A DNA stretch of 64,000 nt from positions 40,788,001 to 40,852,000 of the forward strand of contig NC_031799.1 in NCBI RefSeq assembly GCF_001522545.3, given 5' to 3'. Under the pieces are notes generated by a model, which saw only the letters and a list, made by a program, of their open reading frames with translations, did not search any database and was not told where the DNA came from. The DNA comes from Parus major (lineage: Eukaryota > Chordata > Aves > Passeriformes > Paridae). The translations under genes and the position numbers were made by a program. Below are positions 37,655 through 50,807 of this stretch, piece after piece (within the stretch, counting starts at the first letter, position 1; each line of letters starts with the position of its first letter).

Positions 37655-40600
37655 TCAAATCCAAAACCCTTCATTTTTTTTTTACAAAGCAAGTAAACAG
37701 CTTTAGTTCCACATCTACCTAGGAATGCAGAAATTAAAAAGATATGTGAACATTTCTCAACTATATGCCCTTGCTATCACCTCCAGTTATTCTCTTTTCC
37801 AGCTGAATCATTCTGAACACCTCAGCCTTTACTTGTAAGTTTGAAACTCTTGTTCTTGTTGCATGTCTAGTGGACTGAACTAAATTAGTTCATTTAATTA
37901 ATTATAAAAAATCTGTAATGTCTTTTTTTCTCTTTTTTTAAAATTTTTACCATCCAGTTAACAATTTCTGTGTTGCACTGTCCACACAAAAGGAGATACC
38001 TTTTCCTGAATCATTACCACTCAGTACCCTGAGCAAAATATTTCCTCCAATGTACACCATTCATCATTGCTAAATGTCATCTGTCATTATGCAGTCCCTA
38101 TATTTAGCTTTGAAGCAACATTCTGAAGTTCTGTCTAATTATCTGTAGTCCTGTTTACACAAATTATCTTCTACATCTGTAAGTTCTGACACTTTTCACT
38201 ACTTTTCCTAGCTATTAATGGATCCCCCAATATGACAATATTAGCACTACCTTGATGCAGTTTTACCACCCTGCTTCTAATACATGTATTTCTCTCATTG
38301 CCTCTTCTAAGGGGTATTCTGAAAATAAGCTTTTGGACAATCTACTGTCCTAATCTGGATAATAATTAAAAAAAAAATCACTTTGATCACTGTCATATAC
38401 AGGTTATAACGTGGCTTTTCATGCTAGTGTCATAATTTCTTTAGAACAATGTTTTTAAGCCCTTCTCCAAGGCCATTTACAAACCTGTCTCAAGAAGCGG
38501 AGGTTGCCCATCAGGGAAGTCACCATGTGTGCAGTCCTGCCCACAAGTCCCAGTGGCAGGCTGGGAGGATTAGCAGCCTGTCCAGTTACACCTGTGCATG
38601 GCATGGCATCTGATGGGTCCCATAGGTGCAAAGGGGCCCTGACCCTTGGGAACAGAGCTGAGCTTGGAGCTGTTAAGAGGGGTCTGCCACATGATAGGAA
38701 TAGGAGAACTGGAAGGATGATAGGTTCCCAGGCTGGTCTCTGCCCTCCACATCTCTGTGCCCCAGAAACCTCCATTGCTCCAGCAGCAGGATTTGTCTTT
38801 CCAGGGGACCAGAGGAAGGTCTGTGTGAGCAATAGCAGCACACTTGGAGGGTTTGGGCCAATCTGGTGTGACAGCCGATTGTGTTGCTGATGTCAAGACA
38901 CAGGTGTAGGTGGGTTTTCAACATCCTCTATTTCATCCTATTTATTGTCCTTACAATCCTGCAAAAAGTCCTTCAAGTGTTTGGTGCTAAGAGAGTACAA
39001 ACAGCATGCAACCCAGGCTGACATGGAACTCAAGGCTGTGGGAAATGAAATGGTTGTCTGGAGATGGCTCATCCTGGCTGCTGGAATTGTCTTTGGTCCA
39101 TGACACTTTCACTGGCATTGGCAGCACCACCTTTCTTCTCTCTACCAGTAGCAGCAGCCAGCTCCAGTGTCTCTGCCTGTGCTGTACCACAAGCCCTGGG
39201 ACTTTTACCTGGGTGTCACAGCACTACCAGAACTGTTGTTTTTGCCTAGGGCAAAGTACGTCTTCTCCAATAATCTCCTCAACCGTGGGCTTGGCAGTGT
39301 TGCTGTATCCATTAGAGGACTCATGAAAAACAATCATAGAAGTTAACTTAGCTGTATATAAGACAAGTAATTAAAATTTCAATCCAGCTTCCAGATTTAT
39401 CTTCAGGAGTGCATATAAAATATAACAGTATCTCTAGTAATTTGTTGATAGGATATATTTTCAAAAGGAAGGGGAAAAAAGTCTAAAATCTACCCACCTG
39501 AACTCACCAGGACTGGTATTATACTGGTGTAATACTGGCATTATTCTTCTGGTGATACAAGTGAATAGGATGTGCAAGATATTGGAATGAAGTGATTCAA
39601 AAAGATTGGATAATACAAGATGAAAAGAGTTAACAAATCCAACTAGAAGCAGTTCTGCCTAGAAACTAGATTTTCATTGCATGAAAATACATTAATCTGA
39701 TCTATAGGTGACAAGTTAATTTAAATATAGAATATGGGGTCTCTGAAAAATAGCTCACTTTCCCCTTCTTACAATGCAATCCAGCTCTCTAAACTACCTT
39801 AAACTCTAAACCTCAACCCATTCACCCAGTGATTCAAAAAACTTTCTAATTCACACATTCAAATTTTCAATTTTTTCTACTTACTCTAACCGTTGTCTCC
39901 ATGGTGCTATCTGAAACTCAGTGCTTTTTTGGGTGTCAGAGTTAGGCATTACAGATAAAGGTATATACCTTGCATCTCTGACCCCAACACAGCTTGAAGT
40001 TACAGATTCATTTATTGTATGTTTTCATCTCTTGTTACTGATCGCTTCCTGTTACATATTTTATTAAATAATCATCAGAGCTAAAAAAAAATCCTGCACG
40101 TGATTAGATAAGAGATCTAATAGCATTTATTGTTTATCATCCTTGATCTTCTAAATGCTTTTTACAAATTGTAATAACCAATCTCCAAAACTCAAACTGA
40201 GGTATTACTTATTTTGGATAAAAGGAAATTTAGAGATGATGCTCCCAGATTAGTTTATTTTTTACTTTGTTGTTTTGTTGTTTGTTTTTTGTGGTTTTTT
40301 TTTTTCACAGATTCCCAAAGTTGGGTTTTGGTAAGGCCACATCATGCCACACTTGAATGTGTTTTGTCTTGCATCAGGTACTCAAACATGCATGGAAAGC
40401 TTGTATTTCACCCAGTGATCACTTGCACAGTGGTCTGGTAATTTAGCAAGTACTTAGGACAGACAGTAATTATTTCAGCATTCTGGTTATTCTTTGGGAC
40501 AGTAGCCAGTAAGCAGCATAAGGTGCTGAACAAAGAGCAGTATTGTTGCTCTTGGGGAGCATTCATTCAAGGCTAATAGACACAGAATGTAGAGCGATGC

Positions 40601-40885
40601 CTCCAAAAGCAAAACAGTTTGCAAGACACTGAACATAGTGCATTTCTTCCAAAGCTAGTTACAGTCTGTGTAGTTGTTCCTGCAGGTTGCAGAGCTCTGC
40701 TGGCTTGCAGAGCTGATCAGAAACAGGGCTTCTATCCCATAGGAATGTTGGCAGCTTCAAACCCAGTTGTTTCAAATCCAATTGTTTTGAGATAAAAACA
40801 ACAACAAAATCAAACCAAGCCAAATCAAAACCTGAAAATGTTGGAAAGTGTAGGTCTTATTTTCTCAACTTTAAAGTTTCTAACC

Positions 40886-40900
40886 TTTTTTTTTTTTTTT
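40886..40900 (+). repeat. Poly(T) run, 15 T
   Basis: This is an uninterrupted mononucleotide run followed by CCCTTG. Confidence 0.85.
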
Positions 40901-41408
40901 CCCTTGTCTTGACCATTAATACTCGGCCTTCTGTTTCCTAATTTTGGCTGATACAGATCATAACAAATTTCTAGTCATGAGGACCTCCATGCCATTCTAA
41001 TAAGAATAAAAGAGACTGTCATGCAGCTAGGCATGAAGATACTAATCCTGGCCCAGCTGGTCACAGTTCAAGAGGCCAATGCAATGTCTAAGGCTGAAGG
41101 GCTGAGCGCCTGCTTTGGATTAAGAAAATGGATCTGTGAGTGCCCCGTACAAGCCAAGGAGAAACAATAAGGAACAATCTGACATGAAGAAAGGAGTGGT
41201 GATGAGGACAGTGAGCATCTAGGATAAGTTAGAAGTGATGTTTGGCCATTCCAGGTGTCTACTTTCATGGTTAATCTCAAACATTGCAAAGATTCTCAAA
41301 TGTGGTGGGGTTTTTAAATGAGAAATGCAACAGTCCATGGTGGTATAAAGTAGTTTTCCCCACAAAACAAAGGACAAGGCAAACATATGCCTCTTTTTCC
41401 TATCTCAG

Positions 41409-41642
41409 ACAAAATATGTCTGTTTTCCTAATGGGGCCCCAGGAAGTACAAACATAGTGCAGAGCTGCCAGTCACTACCTTCTGCAGCGCAATTTCAGCA
41501 AGAACTATCAACAGAACTGCCTTTGCTCTGCATCTCTCTGTCTACCACCTGCCTGCAAACTCACTCTTTCCTAAAAACGCTTATAGATCTGCTACTGAAA
41601 GGAGGAAAAAAATTGAAACGTTCATTTGATGAGGAATTTCAA
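41409..41642 (+). other. Candidate exon, 78 open codons (weak)
   Basis: A pyrimidine tract ending CTATCTCAG (41400-41408) is a good acceptor and CAA|GTAAGATT at 41640-41650 is a good donor. The 234 bases between are open in one frame, starting and ending exactly on codon boundaries (phase 0 at both sides). The C-terminal part is basic, with the words LLLKGGKKLKRS and FDEEFQ; I recognise no domain. An open frame of this length arises by chance often enough that this is only a suggestion. Confidence 0.2.
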
Positions 41643-44600
41643 GTAAGATTCCCCATGTCTGCATCACCAACCCTGGATTCCTGCATGTACTGTGTGGAGT
41701 AACATGTGTCAAGTGATAGTAAGGCTCAGAGCAGGGTATGGCTAGCACTTGGGGGAGATTTAATTTATTGTTCAGTGGAACGAATGCTATTGTGCAGTGA
41801 CAGCTGGTGCACTGAATACCACGCAGTGACTGCCTGACTGACTTGTAACAATAATACGCAGAGAGGCTTGCACATCAGGCTGTCTTGGAGGGAATGCAGA
41901 GGAGAGGCATCTGAGAAAAGCAGGCTCCACTATGTTTGCCTGGCTTATGAACCACTTGTTCCAATGCCGAACTGCCAGGTAGATTGTGAAAAAGTGACAT
42001 ATCCATGTCCTTGAGTGGAGCAGACTTTAGTTTTACTTCTGTTTTCTTCCAGTAGGTGTTTCTCTCCTCTCACTGGACAAACTGCTGAAGCAGAGAATAT
42101 GAATCAGCAAAATGAGTGCATGCCTCAGGCCTGCAAAATGGTAGACAAGTTTATGCTTGAAATTCTTTTCCATAGAGATATTTTTGCTACCTAAATGCTG
42201 GTATCTGGAATATTTAAGTATCAGAAAGCTACTATTTTTCTTTATACAGTTTGTAAAAGGCTTAATCCTGGGCACGTTTTCCTTATACATAACAGGTTTT
42301 TGTAAAAGGCCATGATGAGATAAACCTGACATCTGCAGAGATTCATATAAGTTTACTTCTCAATGGTGATACCTAACAAAGTTGAAAACCCCAAGTCTGG
42401 AATGTAAGTTACACTCCTTTTCTTCTGAGCGGACAAAGATAGAGTACATACAGTATGTTTCAAAGCAAAACTGGTAAAACAATTCCCATGCCCTCATTTT
42501 CCACAAATTGACTTACTTCTGGGCAGATAAACAGGTATATGTCTGATTTAGAGGTGATGCAGAGTGCTGGGATAATGAACTTAATAATATTTCTCAGAAG
42601 CTGTCAAATAACCAGGGCCTTAAAAGTCCTTGTGGTAGGTGAGGGGAATCAGGACCTGTGGCTGCACCACTGGAAGGTCTGGCAACATCGTTTCCACCTT
42701 CCTGCCATATGGGGCAAAAGAAGTTATTTGTTCTGATCTGCAATGAAGCTCTTGTAGGAAGACTGCACTGCAGCCAGCCCTCCAGCTTGAGCACAGAAGG
42801 CACACAGGTGTGGCTGTAGCTCTGTGCTCTGCTCCTCCCTCTCTCACGTCTGGGGAATAGTGGTGACTTTTCATCTCCTGTACTGAATAAAAATAAGGTG
42901 CAGAATGGTCTGAAAAAGGCAGCAGCCAGGGAATTGAATAGTGAACCTTTGCAACCTTTGATCACCAAGTAACTGCTGGGAACTACTGGAGGAAGAGGGA
43001 ATGCAGAGCACTTAAAGGAAGAGCATCACATATTTGGTAGATGTATTTGTTTGCAAATAGTAATAGGTGCTTTTGAGGAAGTCATCTGAACACAAACCAC
43101 CTTAGATGCCTTTAGCGGCTACTGTGAGTTACCTCACTGCATGCTCTGATTTAGCTTTAAGAAAAGTTTGGTTATTCTAAAACTCAGCAGTTTCCACTGT
43201 TCAGTGTCAAAAGAATCATTGATTTTTTATTTTTTTTTTTAAGCTAGTGGAAGGCATTGAGTCTTAACAGGAGTGGCACTTTGCTGCTTGCATATGCCCA
43301 GAAAAGTTGTTGCATTGTTTTAAGTAGCCAAGGAAACCATCCTCAAAACAAACAGGAATAATTCAGAGCTCCTCCCCCATGTCTGCCAGCTGCACTTGCC
43401 TTGCCTACAGATAATTCTTCCCTATTTCCTCTATTCTGGACTTTTATTTTGCAAAACACACAGGCTTTTAATCTGCCTCACTTACAGACTTAACAGAATT
43501 GACAGAATTTGCAGAAATTTGGTTCATTATGAAATCAACTGTGCTAAAGAATCACTAAAAAGAGCCATCATAAGAGCTTCACCATGACAAATGTGGCACA
43601 ACTTCCAAAAGTGATTTTACCTTGATACTATAATATGCAGCAAAAGTTTTCCTAATATGAAAAGAAAGTTAACATTTTGTATTCTGCATAGTTTTAGCAT
43701 TCTGCAAACAAGTGGTGTCAATTATTTTTATAAGGAGCTGTGAGCATTTCACACATGCACATATTTCTCTTGATGAACTATAAATTTTGGTAGCATAATT
43801 TCTATATTGTTCAATTATTATCTGTTTGTTCTCATTGCTCAGGTTTTTTTAAGTGATTATTGAAATTCCTTCAAGAGAGGTATATTTTCTGTCCAGCTAA
43901 ACCCATACTGATCAACATCATGAAGATATCTCAGAAAAAGTCTTTTAATGGGCTTGGCTCTTCCATTCTTCCATCTGAGATGCCTTCTTATCCTACACCT
44001 TTTGTCATACATCATTCAGCTACAATATGTAAATGAGAAAGAATATCACACTAGAGAAAGTTAAACATATGTAGATGGAAATTCAGAAGACAATATTTCC
44101 AAGGATAGTGCACAATGTAGTATGATTAGTATTGCTGACAGTTTGACAGATTATATAGATCTACTCACATCAGGGTAAGTATCAGTAAAAAAATATTATT
44201 ATAACATCGATTTCCCCTTCCTCTCCATGCATACCAGAAGTAGAGCCTTTTGACATTTGTTACTCTACTTAGTAGAGCAATTTTGGGAATAATTTTTAGA
44301 TAATGTGGGCAATTTGGCTTTTTTAGCAGAGATAGACACAGTATAATCCAGAACTCCAGGTTTCCTTTTCAAAACCTCCTCTAAGTTGTTTACAGAGCAG
44401 AGAGCAAAAACTGGTGATGGCAATGCCTGAAGGCAATCTGCTGGCTACAAAAGAAAGGATCAATGTTTAATGTGCATGCAGCAGCAAAAGGTATTGCCCG
44501 TTCCTTATGCCATGAAGCTCTACCAGCTGCCTTCCAGCTCATGCAGGGTGGCACTGCAACTGAGCTCTGTGCTGGTGGATGCAGTGTGGCTGCACTGGCC

Positions 44601-45398
44601 TCTCTGTGTTTTTACTTCTGAATCCCTTCCGGCAGCCCTGGCTGGCTAACATGGCTGCAGTAAAGGAGCTGGGCACTTGGACCACCCTTCTCTGGTGCTT
44701 TTGTCTGCTTCACATTTCCGTTTCCAGCTATTGGTTGGATGTTGTCAGCCTATGCTGGTAGAGTTCCTCACTAACATGCTTCCCACACCACCTTGAGATC
44801 CCCACTACTTTGCATTGTATTAGTATTGCTACAGACTATGATCTGTGAGCCAAGTTGAGAAGAATATCGAGCCTTGTAGAAATAAAATATATTGCTACAG
44901 AAAAAATGTTTTACCTAAATCCTATCCAAAATCTTCAGAGAGAAGAAGTTTTGCACTGCTTTTTGCCCTTTAGAATTAATGAGAACAGATGTGTCCACAT
45001 TACTGACTGGTGACTCAGTCATGCTTTGTGTTCAGGGTGAAAGCAAAAGGCTTGAGACAGGATCCTTTTAATCTATGTTTGCTCATCTCTATGTTCATTT
45101 GCAAGTTATTTGTTGAATGATCACGCAAAATTGAATTTAATGTGAATTTTTAAATTTTCATAGTGATTTAGTCATGAAAAGTATGACTGCAAATGGTACT
45201 CTGAAAATTTTCACAAACTGAGAGATGATAAAAAAATTTAGACCAAACTGAGCATTCTGAATAATTTTCTTGCTCTATTCTGTACTGATAGTTAATCAAG
45301 CATATTTTATTGATTTTTTACTTGTTCTCAAATTTCTGAATATTTTCAGTGTGGGGGCCTGTGTACATTTGTATGTCTTCCCTTTTTTCTCACTTCAG
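41643..45398. other. Unique sequence with no recognisable gene
   Basis: No gene or transposon is recognised. A minus-strand open frame of 124 codons (42594-42968) and overlapping frames have no known domain. A T-rich stretch lies at about 43222-43242. Confidence 0.5.
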
Positions 45399-45542
45399 TC
45401 TGAAGCACAGTGATGTGCCTGACCAAAGCCCTGCCTTCCTGCCCATATTTCCCCTCTTGGGCAGCAGGATGACCCAGAATGACTCTGGTCCTCATGCTGG
45501 AGCTGGGACTGATGTTAGTGGTGGTGGGATCCTGGCACAGAA
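45399..45542 (+). other. Candidate exon, 48 codons (weak)
   Basis: A strong pyrimidine tract (TTCCCTTTTTTCTCACTTCAG, ending at 45398) is followed by 144 bases open in one frame, then GAA|GTAAGTAAG, whose GTAAGT fits the donor consensus exactly. An alternative acceptor at 45348-45349 would give a 193-base exon, open in the same frame. Both boundaries of the 144-base version are in phase 2, so it could be skipped without a frameshift. The segment is G+C-richer than its flanks and encodes a Ser/Gly/Pro-rich peptide with no recognised domain. Its phase does not join directly to the candidate at 41409-41642. Confidence 0.25.
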
Positions 45543-46802
45543 GTAAGTAAGGGATCACACTTCCTGCATTCTCTCATGAAGTGTCCCACAAACTCCTAGG
45601 AGTGCCTAGATCTGTGAAAATTGTTATTGAGTTGAAAGGGCAGTATTTTGGAAAGGACACACATGCTGCAATGCATGCAGACACAGATTAGGAGTGTTGT
45701 ATCTCCTGTTAACATTTGTTAATGTTTAGATTTGTCTGTTAGAAATATTTCACAATGTTTCTTGGAGGCCTCTGTGTCTGCAGCACTTTGGTCTTAGGTG
45801 CCTTAAGATTGCTGGCTTGTGAATGTCCTATCCCTCCATCATTTACCAATACCTTAGGGAGAAGACTTTCCAGGATTTGCAGAACAGTGCTCCATGGCTT
45901 TTATAAGTCTTACACTGACTTTAGGACCTAGACTTTAAGTTTGTTTATTTCAATACACAATATAAGCAAGTGGCTGGGTTTTGCTGAAGGCTTTTGTATC
46001 CTGTGCAGAAGCTCGTAGATAGTTGAGGAAATCTGAGCTGGGAATATCATTGGCAGTGCCTTTTACTGATATTGAAAAGCAGTAGGGTTATCTCACTAAC
46101 ACAGAGTTCAGATATGCCAGGGACTCTGTGAAAACTGGGATTCCTCATTTGAAAAGTTTAGTAGTATAATACCTATACCGTAAGATTAATTTTGGAGACT
46201 AGAGTGCACTAGATGCACACAAAGTGGAGAGATAAACATTTTGGATATTTAGGGATGTAGACATAGATATTACCTTAGGGGAACTCAGTGATACACTACT
46301 TTCTGATTCACATTTTATACTTACATCAGCTAATCTGTGAAATTACTTTGGGTTTCTTTCAGCTAACAGTCTCTTTGCCACTGACAGGCACTGATACAGA
46401 GGTCTAAATAATTCACTGCAAATGAATACTCTTCACTTATGCATCTGAACTAAGAGCAAAAATATGAGAGAAATCATAAACCACTGAGTGTGCAGACAGG
46501 GAAAATAATATTTAATTTTATTAACAGAATTTTCTCCCTGTTCTGTGTCAAAGAAATGAAATGTATGTTACTATTGGAGCTTTGCTGCCTTCTAGTGGCA
46601 GAAGGTTTGTTATGGGTTTGTATTGAAAGGGTTGTATTACTGGGCTTTGGTTCTGGGATTAAGATACATTTCTTCTGTGGAGATCTTTGTGATTATAGTG
46701 TACACCAGCACTGATTTTTCTTTAAATATTTGATTTAAAGAGAACAATAAAGTAAACCTGACATTTCTTCACCAAGTTTTCCCAGAATATATGCAATTTC
46801 AT

Positions 46803-46882
46803 GGTTGTTGTTGCTGTTGTTGTTGCTGTTTTGTGGTGTTTTTTTTTTCTTTTTCTCGTGTTGCTTTTTTGTGGGGTTTTAA
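46803..46882 (+). repeat. T/G-rich tract with GTT repeats
   Basis: The tract begins with interrupted GTT triplets (TTGTTGTTGCTGTTG) and continues as T runs broken by G, with almost no A. It is the strand-complement class of the A/C tracts elsewhere in the window. Confidence 0.7.
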
Positions 46883-47094
46883 AGTGTAGACAAGGAGGGT
46901 TCACCACTCTCACTGAGAGAAGGGAGGTCAGGTAAGGTAAGAGAGTGTCAGATCTCTGAGATACTGAGCATCTGTGAGTATTCCTGGACTAGTAGTCCTC
47001 AGCACTTAGCCTGTGTGTTTACTTAGCCCTTCCAGGAGTCACACTCAATATTTGGGATGTTACCTTCCAAAAACTGAGAACTGGAAACTCTAGG

Positions 47095-47128
47095 GATGAT
47101 CCCTATAGGTGCATCTGTAGGGATCATC
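47095..47128. repeat. Perfect 11-bp hairpin
   Basis: GATGATCCCTA (47095-47105) and TAGGGATCATC (47118-47128) form a perfect 11-bp stem with a 12-base loop. Confidence 0.7.
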
Positions 47129-49576
47129 TTTAGAGATCAGACATGATCCATATCAAGAGACACAGTTAAATGAGTAGGAGACTCTGAGCACATGATACCA
47201 TTAATAATTTAAATAATGTTTAACTGTGAACCTAGACTATTTTCTCTATTGTCACAAATTTGAGAATGTAATGAGTGAAAGAAAAAAACCTGTCCTGTTC
47301 CATCTTTACCTTTTATCTTTCTCCTGGTACAGTCATAATATTAATCATGCTTTACAGATTAAAAGGGACATTCCATTTCATCCTAGTAGTTTTATTCCAC
47401 AGAAGCATAAAAATATCAGTAAGAAACTAAAATGTGAAATCTACACACAACCTTTGCAAACAGGCAAAGAAAGATAACACTTCAGGGAGATGTGTAATTT
47501 GCTGGTATTCAGTAAAGCAGGAAATTGCAAAGCATAAGAAGGATCACTGAACTTTTTTTCTTTTTACTGTATTTATTGAATAGTTACTCTTTTCCTGTGA
47601 GAACCTTACAGATAGAGAAATCAAGGCCTGGATAGATTTTTATGTCAGATAGTGTGTTATTCATAAAGAAGGGATTTCTTCTGTTATAGGTCACTAAAGG
47701 ATGAAATGATGCTAAGGTATTTGATGCTAATATATTTTCTGACTCCTAATAAAAGTAATTTAATAACTGATTTCAAGATGGCCTCCTACCATGGCATGAC
47801 CACCTCTCAATCCTTATCCCAATCACATCTTAAGACATTCAGGTCTCTTCTGGGCAATCTTACTTTTCATGATGGCTGGGTCAACATCTTTAGGGTTTGA
47901 ATCCTAATACTGTTTCATGTTTCTGGTTACTTACTGGTTTTGGTTGGAGGCAAATACTTTCCTACACCAAAAATCAAGGTGTTAAGCTTGAGGAGTGACA
48001 AATGATGAGGAAGAGTGGGTAGGTAGAAGAAAAACAAGTATCTTGCTCTGAAACTGATAAGGATGCAGCATTTTGGTGCTTTTGGTACATTCTGAGGTAT
48101 AAATCTCTGTGGGAATTTAAGTTCTGAGGGGAAAAAAAAAGCTCATGTTAAGTGTGCAGGAAAGATGAGATGTCTATTAAGGTGCTCGTGTGCCTGAAAA
48201 AAACTGTTGGGCTGTAATGGACATTTTTCCCTTTGAAAAAAACAGTGCTGTATGTTGTAGGGCACCTTGTGCTATGGTTTCCTGATATTTAGGGAATAAG
48301 CTGCAGTGAAGTCATTCATGTCACATAGATATTTTAGGAACCCAGAGAAAACACTTTTTTAACAGGCTGGAGAAAACTGAAGCAGTGCTTTGGAAGGAGG
48401 GTCTTATCACCAGTGATGAATCCCTCAGAATATTTACTTCTTTCTACCAAAATCAAAACATAGTAATTTTGTTGATTAGGACTTTACTAATCTGAATACA
48501 TTGCTGTTTACAGAAAATATTTCCTAGTAATTATCATGCTAAAAGCTCATATAGCTTGCAGAAAACATCCATTTTCTTTCTCTTTTTCCAAAAGCTGTAC
48601 TAACTTCATCAATGCTGTAGGAGGATCACTACTTCTCAGCTGATATTTTCTCAGTTTTTTTTCAAGCTAGTCTTTGAAATATTGCTGACTGAATAATGTG
48701 TGATTCAGATTCCCAGAAGAAATAAAGTGTCTTCCCAGCAATAATTACATTTCTAGGTACTGACACGCACTGCAGAACTGTTGTCAGAACATGAGGTCAG
48801 GAAATGCAGTGTCTGCTCAGTACTGCATTTTTCAGCCACCGTGATTTCTGATCTCTATTCTCAGCCTTCACTATAGCTCAGCAATTTGACATTTCTGTCT
48901 ATACTTCCAGACATGCCTTTTTAACACCTTCAAAACCTCTGTGTTTTGATTGACTGAAAATATATATATTATGTTTATATTTCAATGTTGAACAAATAGT
49001 TTTTGTTTTTTTTTTTACGTCTTGTCCACTCCTCTTCTTACAGTAGATTTTAATTGTTTTTCCAGTCCTTATTGTATTATGGAAGTGAATTTTTCCTAGC
49101 TAAAAAGTGTCTTAAATATTTTTCCAATCCTAAGGGACAGAAACCCTACTGTAAAACTACCATAGAAATAGTGGTTAACTTTGTGCATTCCTTTGTTTTT
49201 GATGCAACACTGAAACAGTTCTTAGTAAGTCACTTGACAACCTGCTGGCAAAGTAAAGCTCTTTGGCAGGCAGCCGACAGAGCAAGAGATCAAAGGCTCT
49301 CTTTGGCCAACTACCCTGTACTTTTTAATCAACGCATCTCAATAGGCTATTCTATCAGACACCCTGGCTGTGCAGAAGGGACCCAGAAGTAATACAGAGC
49401 TTCTGTGTAAAAATATTGGGAAGGGAAAACTCCAGTGGCCATCAAGACTAGAGACACTGTCTGTGAAATCAGGAAAAGAAGAACTTGGCAGCCATTTAGA
49501 AGTTTCAGCTTGTACAGGAAATACCCTGAAGTCCTACGCAATTCATTTTAACTTCTTCAAAAACTTCACTGTTCAC

Positions 49577-49591
49577 TTTTTTTTTTTTTTT
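49577..49591 (+). repeat. Poly(T) run, 15 T
   Basis: This is an uninterrupted T run followed by CCCCAG, which also makes it resemble a splice acceptor. No matching donor or open frame is evident. Confidence 0.85.
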
Positions 49592-49746
49592 CCCCAGATA
49601 AAAAATTAAGAAATTAGCTGAAATGGACATTTCTGCATAAGATACTAATGGGAATGTTTATGTAGGAGTGAAACAACTGAAAAGAGCATTTCAGGAATTT
49701 TAGTTTTCAATAACATTTTCAGACTTTCTTTAAAAGCAGAGAAATT

Positions 49747-49868
49747 AAAACAACAAAAAAAAAAACCCCAAAAATCCAAACAAGTCCCAAATTCAACCAA
49801 CCAACAAAAACCATCACACAAACACACACAAACCACCCCAAAAGCCCAAAAGCCACAAACCAAAAAAT
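49747..49868 (+). repeat. A/C-rich tract of about 120 bases
   Basis: Almost all bases are A or C, with only a few T and G, in words such as CCAACCAACAAAAACC and CACACAAACACACACA. Composition and words match the tract at 37558-37654, and it lies in the same orientation. Confidence 0.75.
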
Positions 49869-50778
49869 ATACAAACCCTGAAAACATTACATTTCTGTAA
49901 TGTAATGCACTAGCAGTGCTGTGCATCACCCTTCCAGCCACAGCCACAGCTGGAAACTACAAAAACTGAGACATGGCAGGTTGGTTCTCTTTCCCAGATC
50001 TTGGGTGGCTCCATCAAACTGTTGGTGACCCTATGTAAGAGGATTCAGAAAATCTGAAAATAGATTCATAATTTGAATAAATATCAGAGCCTAATTTAGA
50101 AACAATCCCTCTGAACAGGCTCTTTTTTGCTACAGACATGAAAGATTTTGCTCCCTTACTTCAGTGAATAAAGGAACTTTTTTGTCATCTTATGCATTCT
50201 AAGCCTGTTCAGTTTTTCTTTTCCTTCCACCTGAAATTGTGCACAGAACTGTGAATGTAAAACTACATTTCCTGTGGAAATACAGAGAAGGTGGCAGACT
50301 TGCCACCATCTTTCCTTCCCACTGCTTTAGTATTACTTTCAATTATTTATGCTAACTTATGACTACAACTTTGGCTGTAGAAAATCTGTGAGTAATTTCA
50401 TTTTTTACCTGTTCTTATATAATTCCAATATATAAATGATCTTATTTCCTTAATAGTTAATTCATCAAAGGAAAGAAGAGGCAGTACGCTGTACCTTTCC
50501 ATAGCTCAAGCAAGTTTCTTGGCAGAACTGATGTTGCAGGTATCATGCTGCTGCAGCTCAGGCACCAATCCTGACAGATTTGGAGGCTCCAGATTGTTTG
50601 TGAGCTCATCCTTTGTCAAGTTATGCTGTTAAGCCTTCCACAAAATCTGTTTTTTCTTCCTTTCTTAGCAGTTCTCTCTTGTTGCACAGCTTTGCTTATT
50701 CTGCATGTTATTTCTGTGAGACAGTAGGACTGTGCTGAGATGCACTGGCTGTATCTCATACATATAGAAGAAGGCAAT

Positions 50779-50807
50779 ACCTTCTCCTCATACACAGAGG
50801 AGAAGGT
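50779..50807. repeat. Perfect 11-bp hairpin
   Basis: ACCTTCTCCTC (50779-50789) and GAGGAGAAGGT (50797-50807) pair perfectly around the 7-base loop ATACACA. One arm is pure pyrimidine and the other pure purine, apart from the terminal A and T. Confidence 0.75.

Larger units (their letters stand above)
35164..41408. other. Unique sequence with no recognisable gene
   Basis: There is a short TG microsatellite at about 35692-35705 and an almost T-free tract at 37558-37654. The block at about 38480-39330 is richer in G and C and contains overlapping open frames of up to 128 codons on both strands. None has a domain I know, and coincident frames on both strands are expected in G+C-rich DNA. A T/G tract lies at about 40258-40310 and a run of 15 T at 40886-40900. 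Confidence 0.5.

Noticed and set aside
38455..38890. 128-codon open frames on both strands over nearly the same bases
   Set aside because: Coincident frames are expected in G+C-rich DNA because stop codons are AT-rich. Neither translation shows a domain, a splice context or a family I recognise.
5746..46598. CTCF-like words at 5746-5758, 21102-21115, 24317-24330, 36421-36434 and 46584-46597, all on the minus strand
   Set aside because: The best two match 13 of 14 degenerate consensus positions and the others 12. A rough calculation gives about one 13/14 match and around a dozen 12/14 matches by chance in both strands of 64 kb, so they are not significant.
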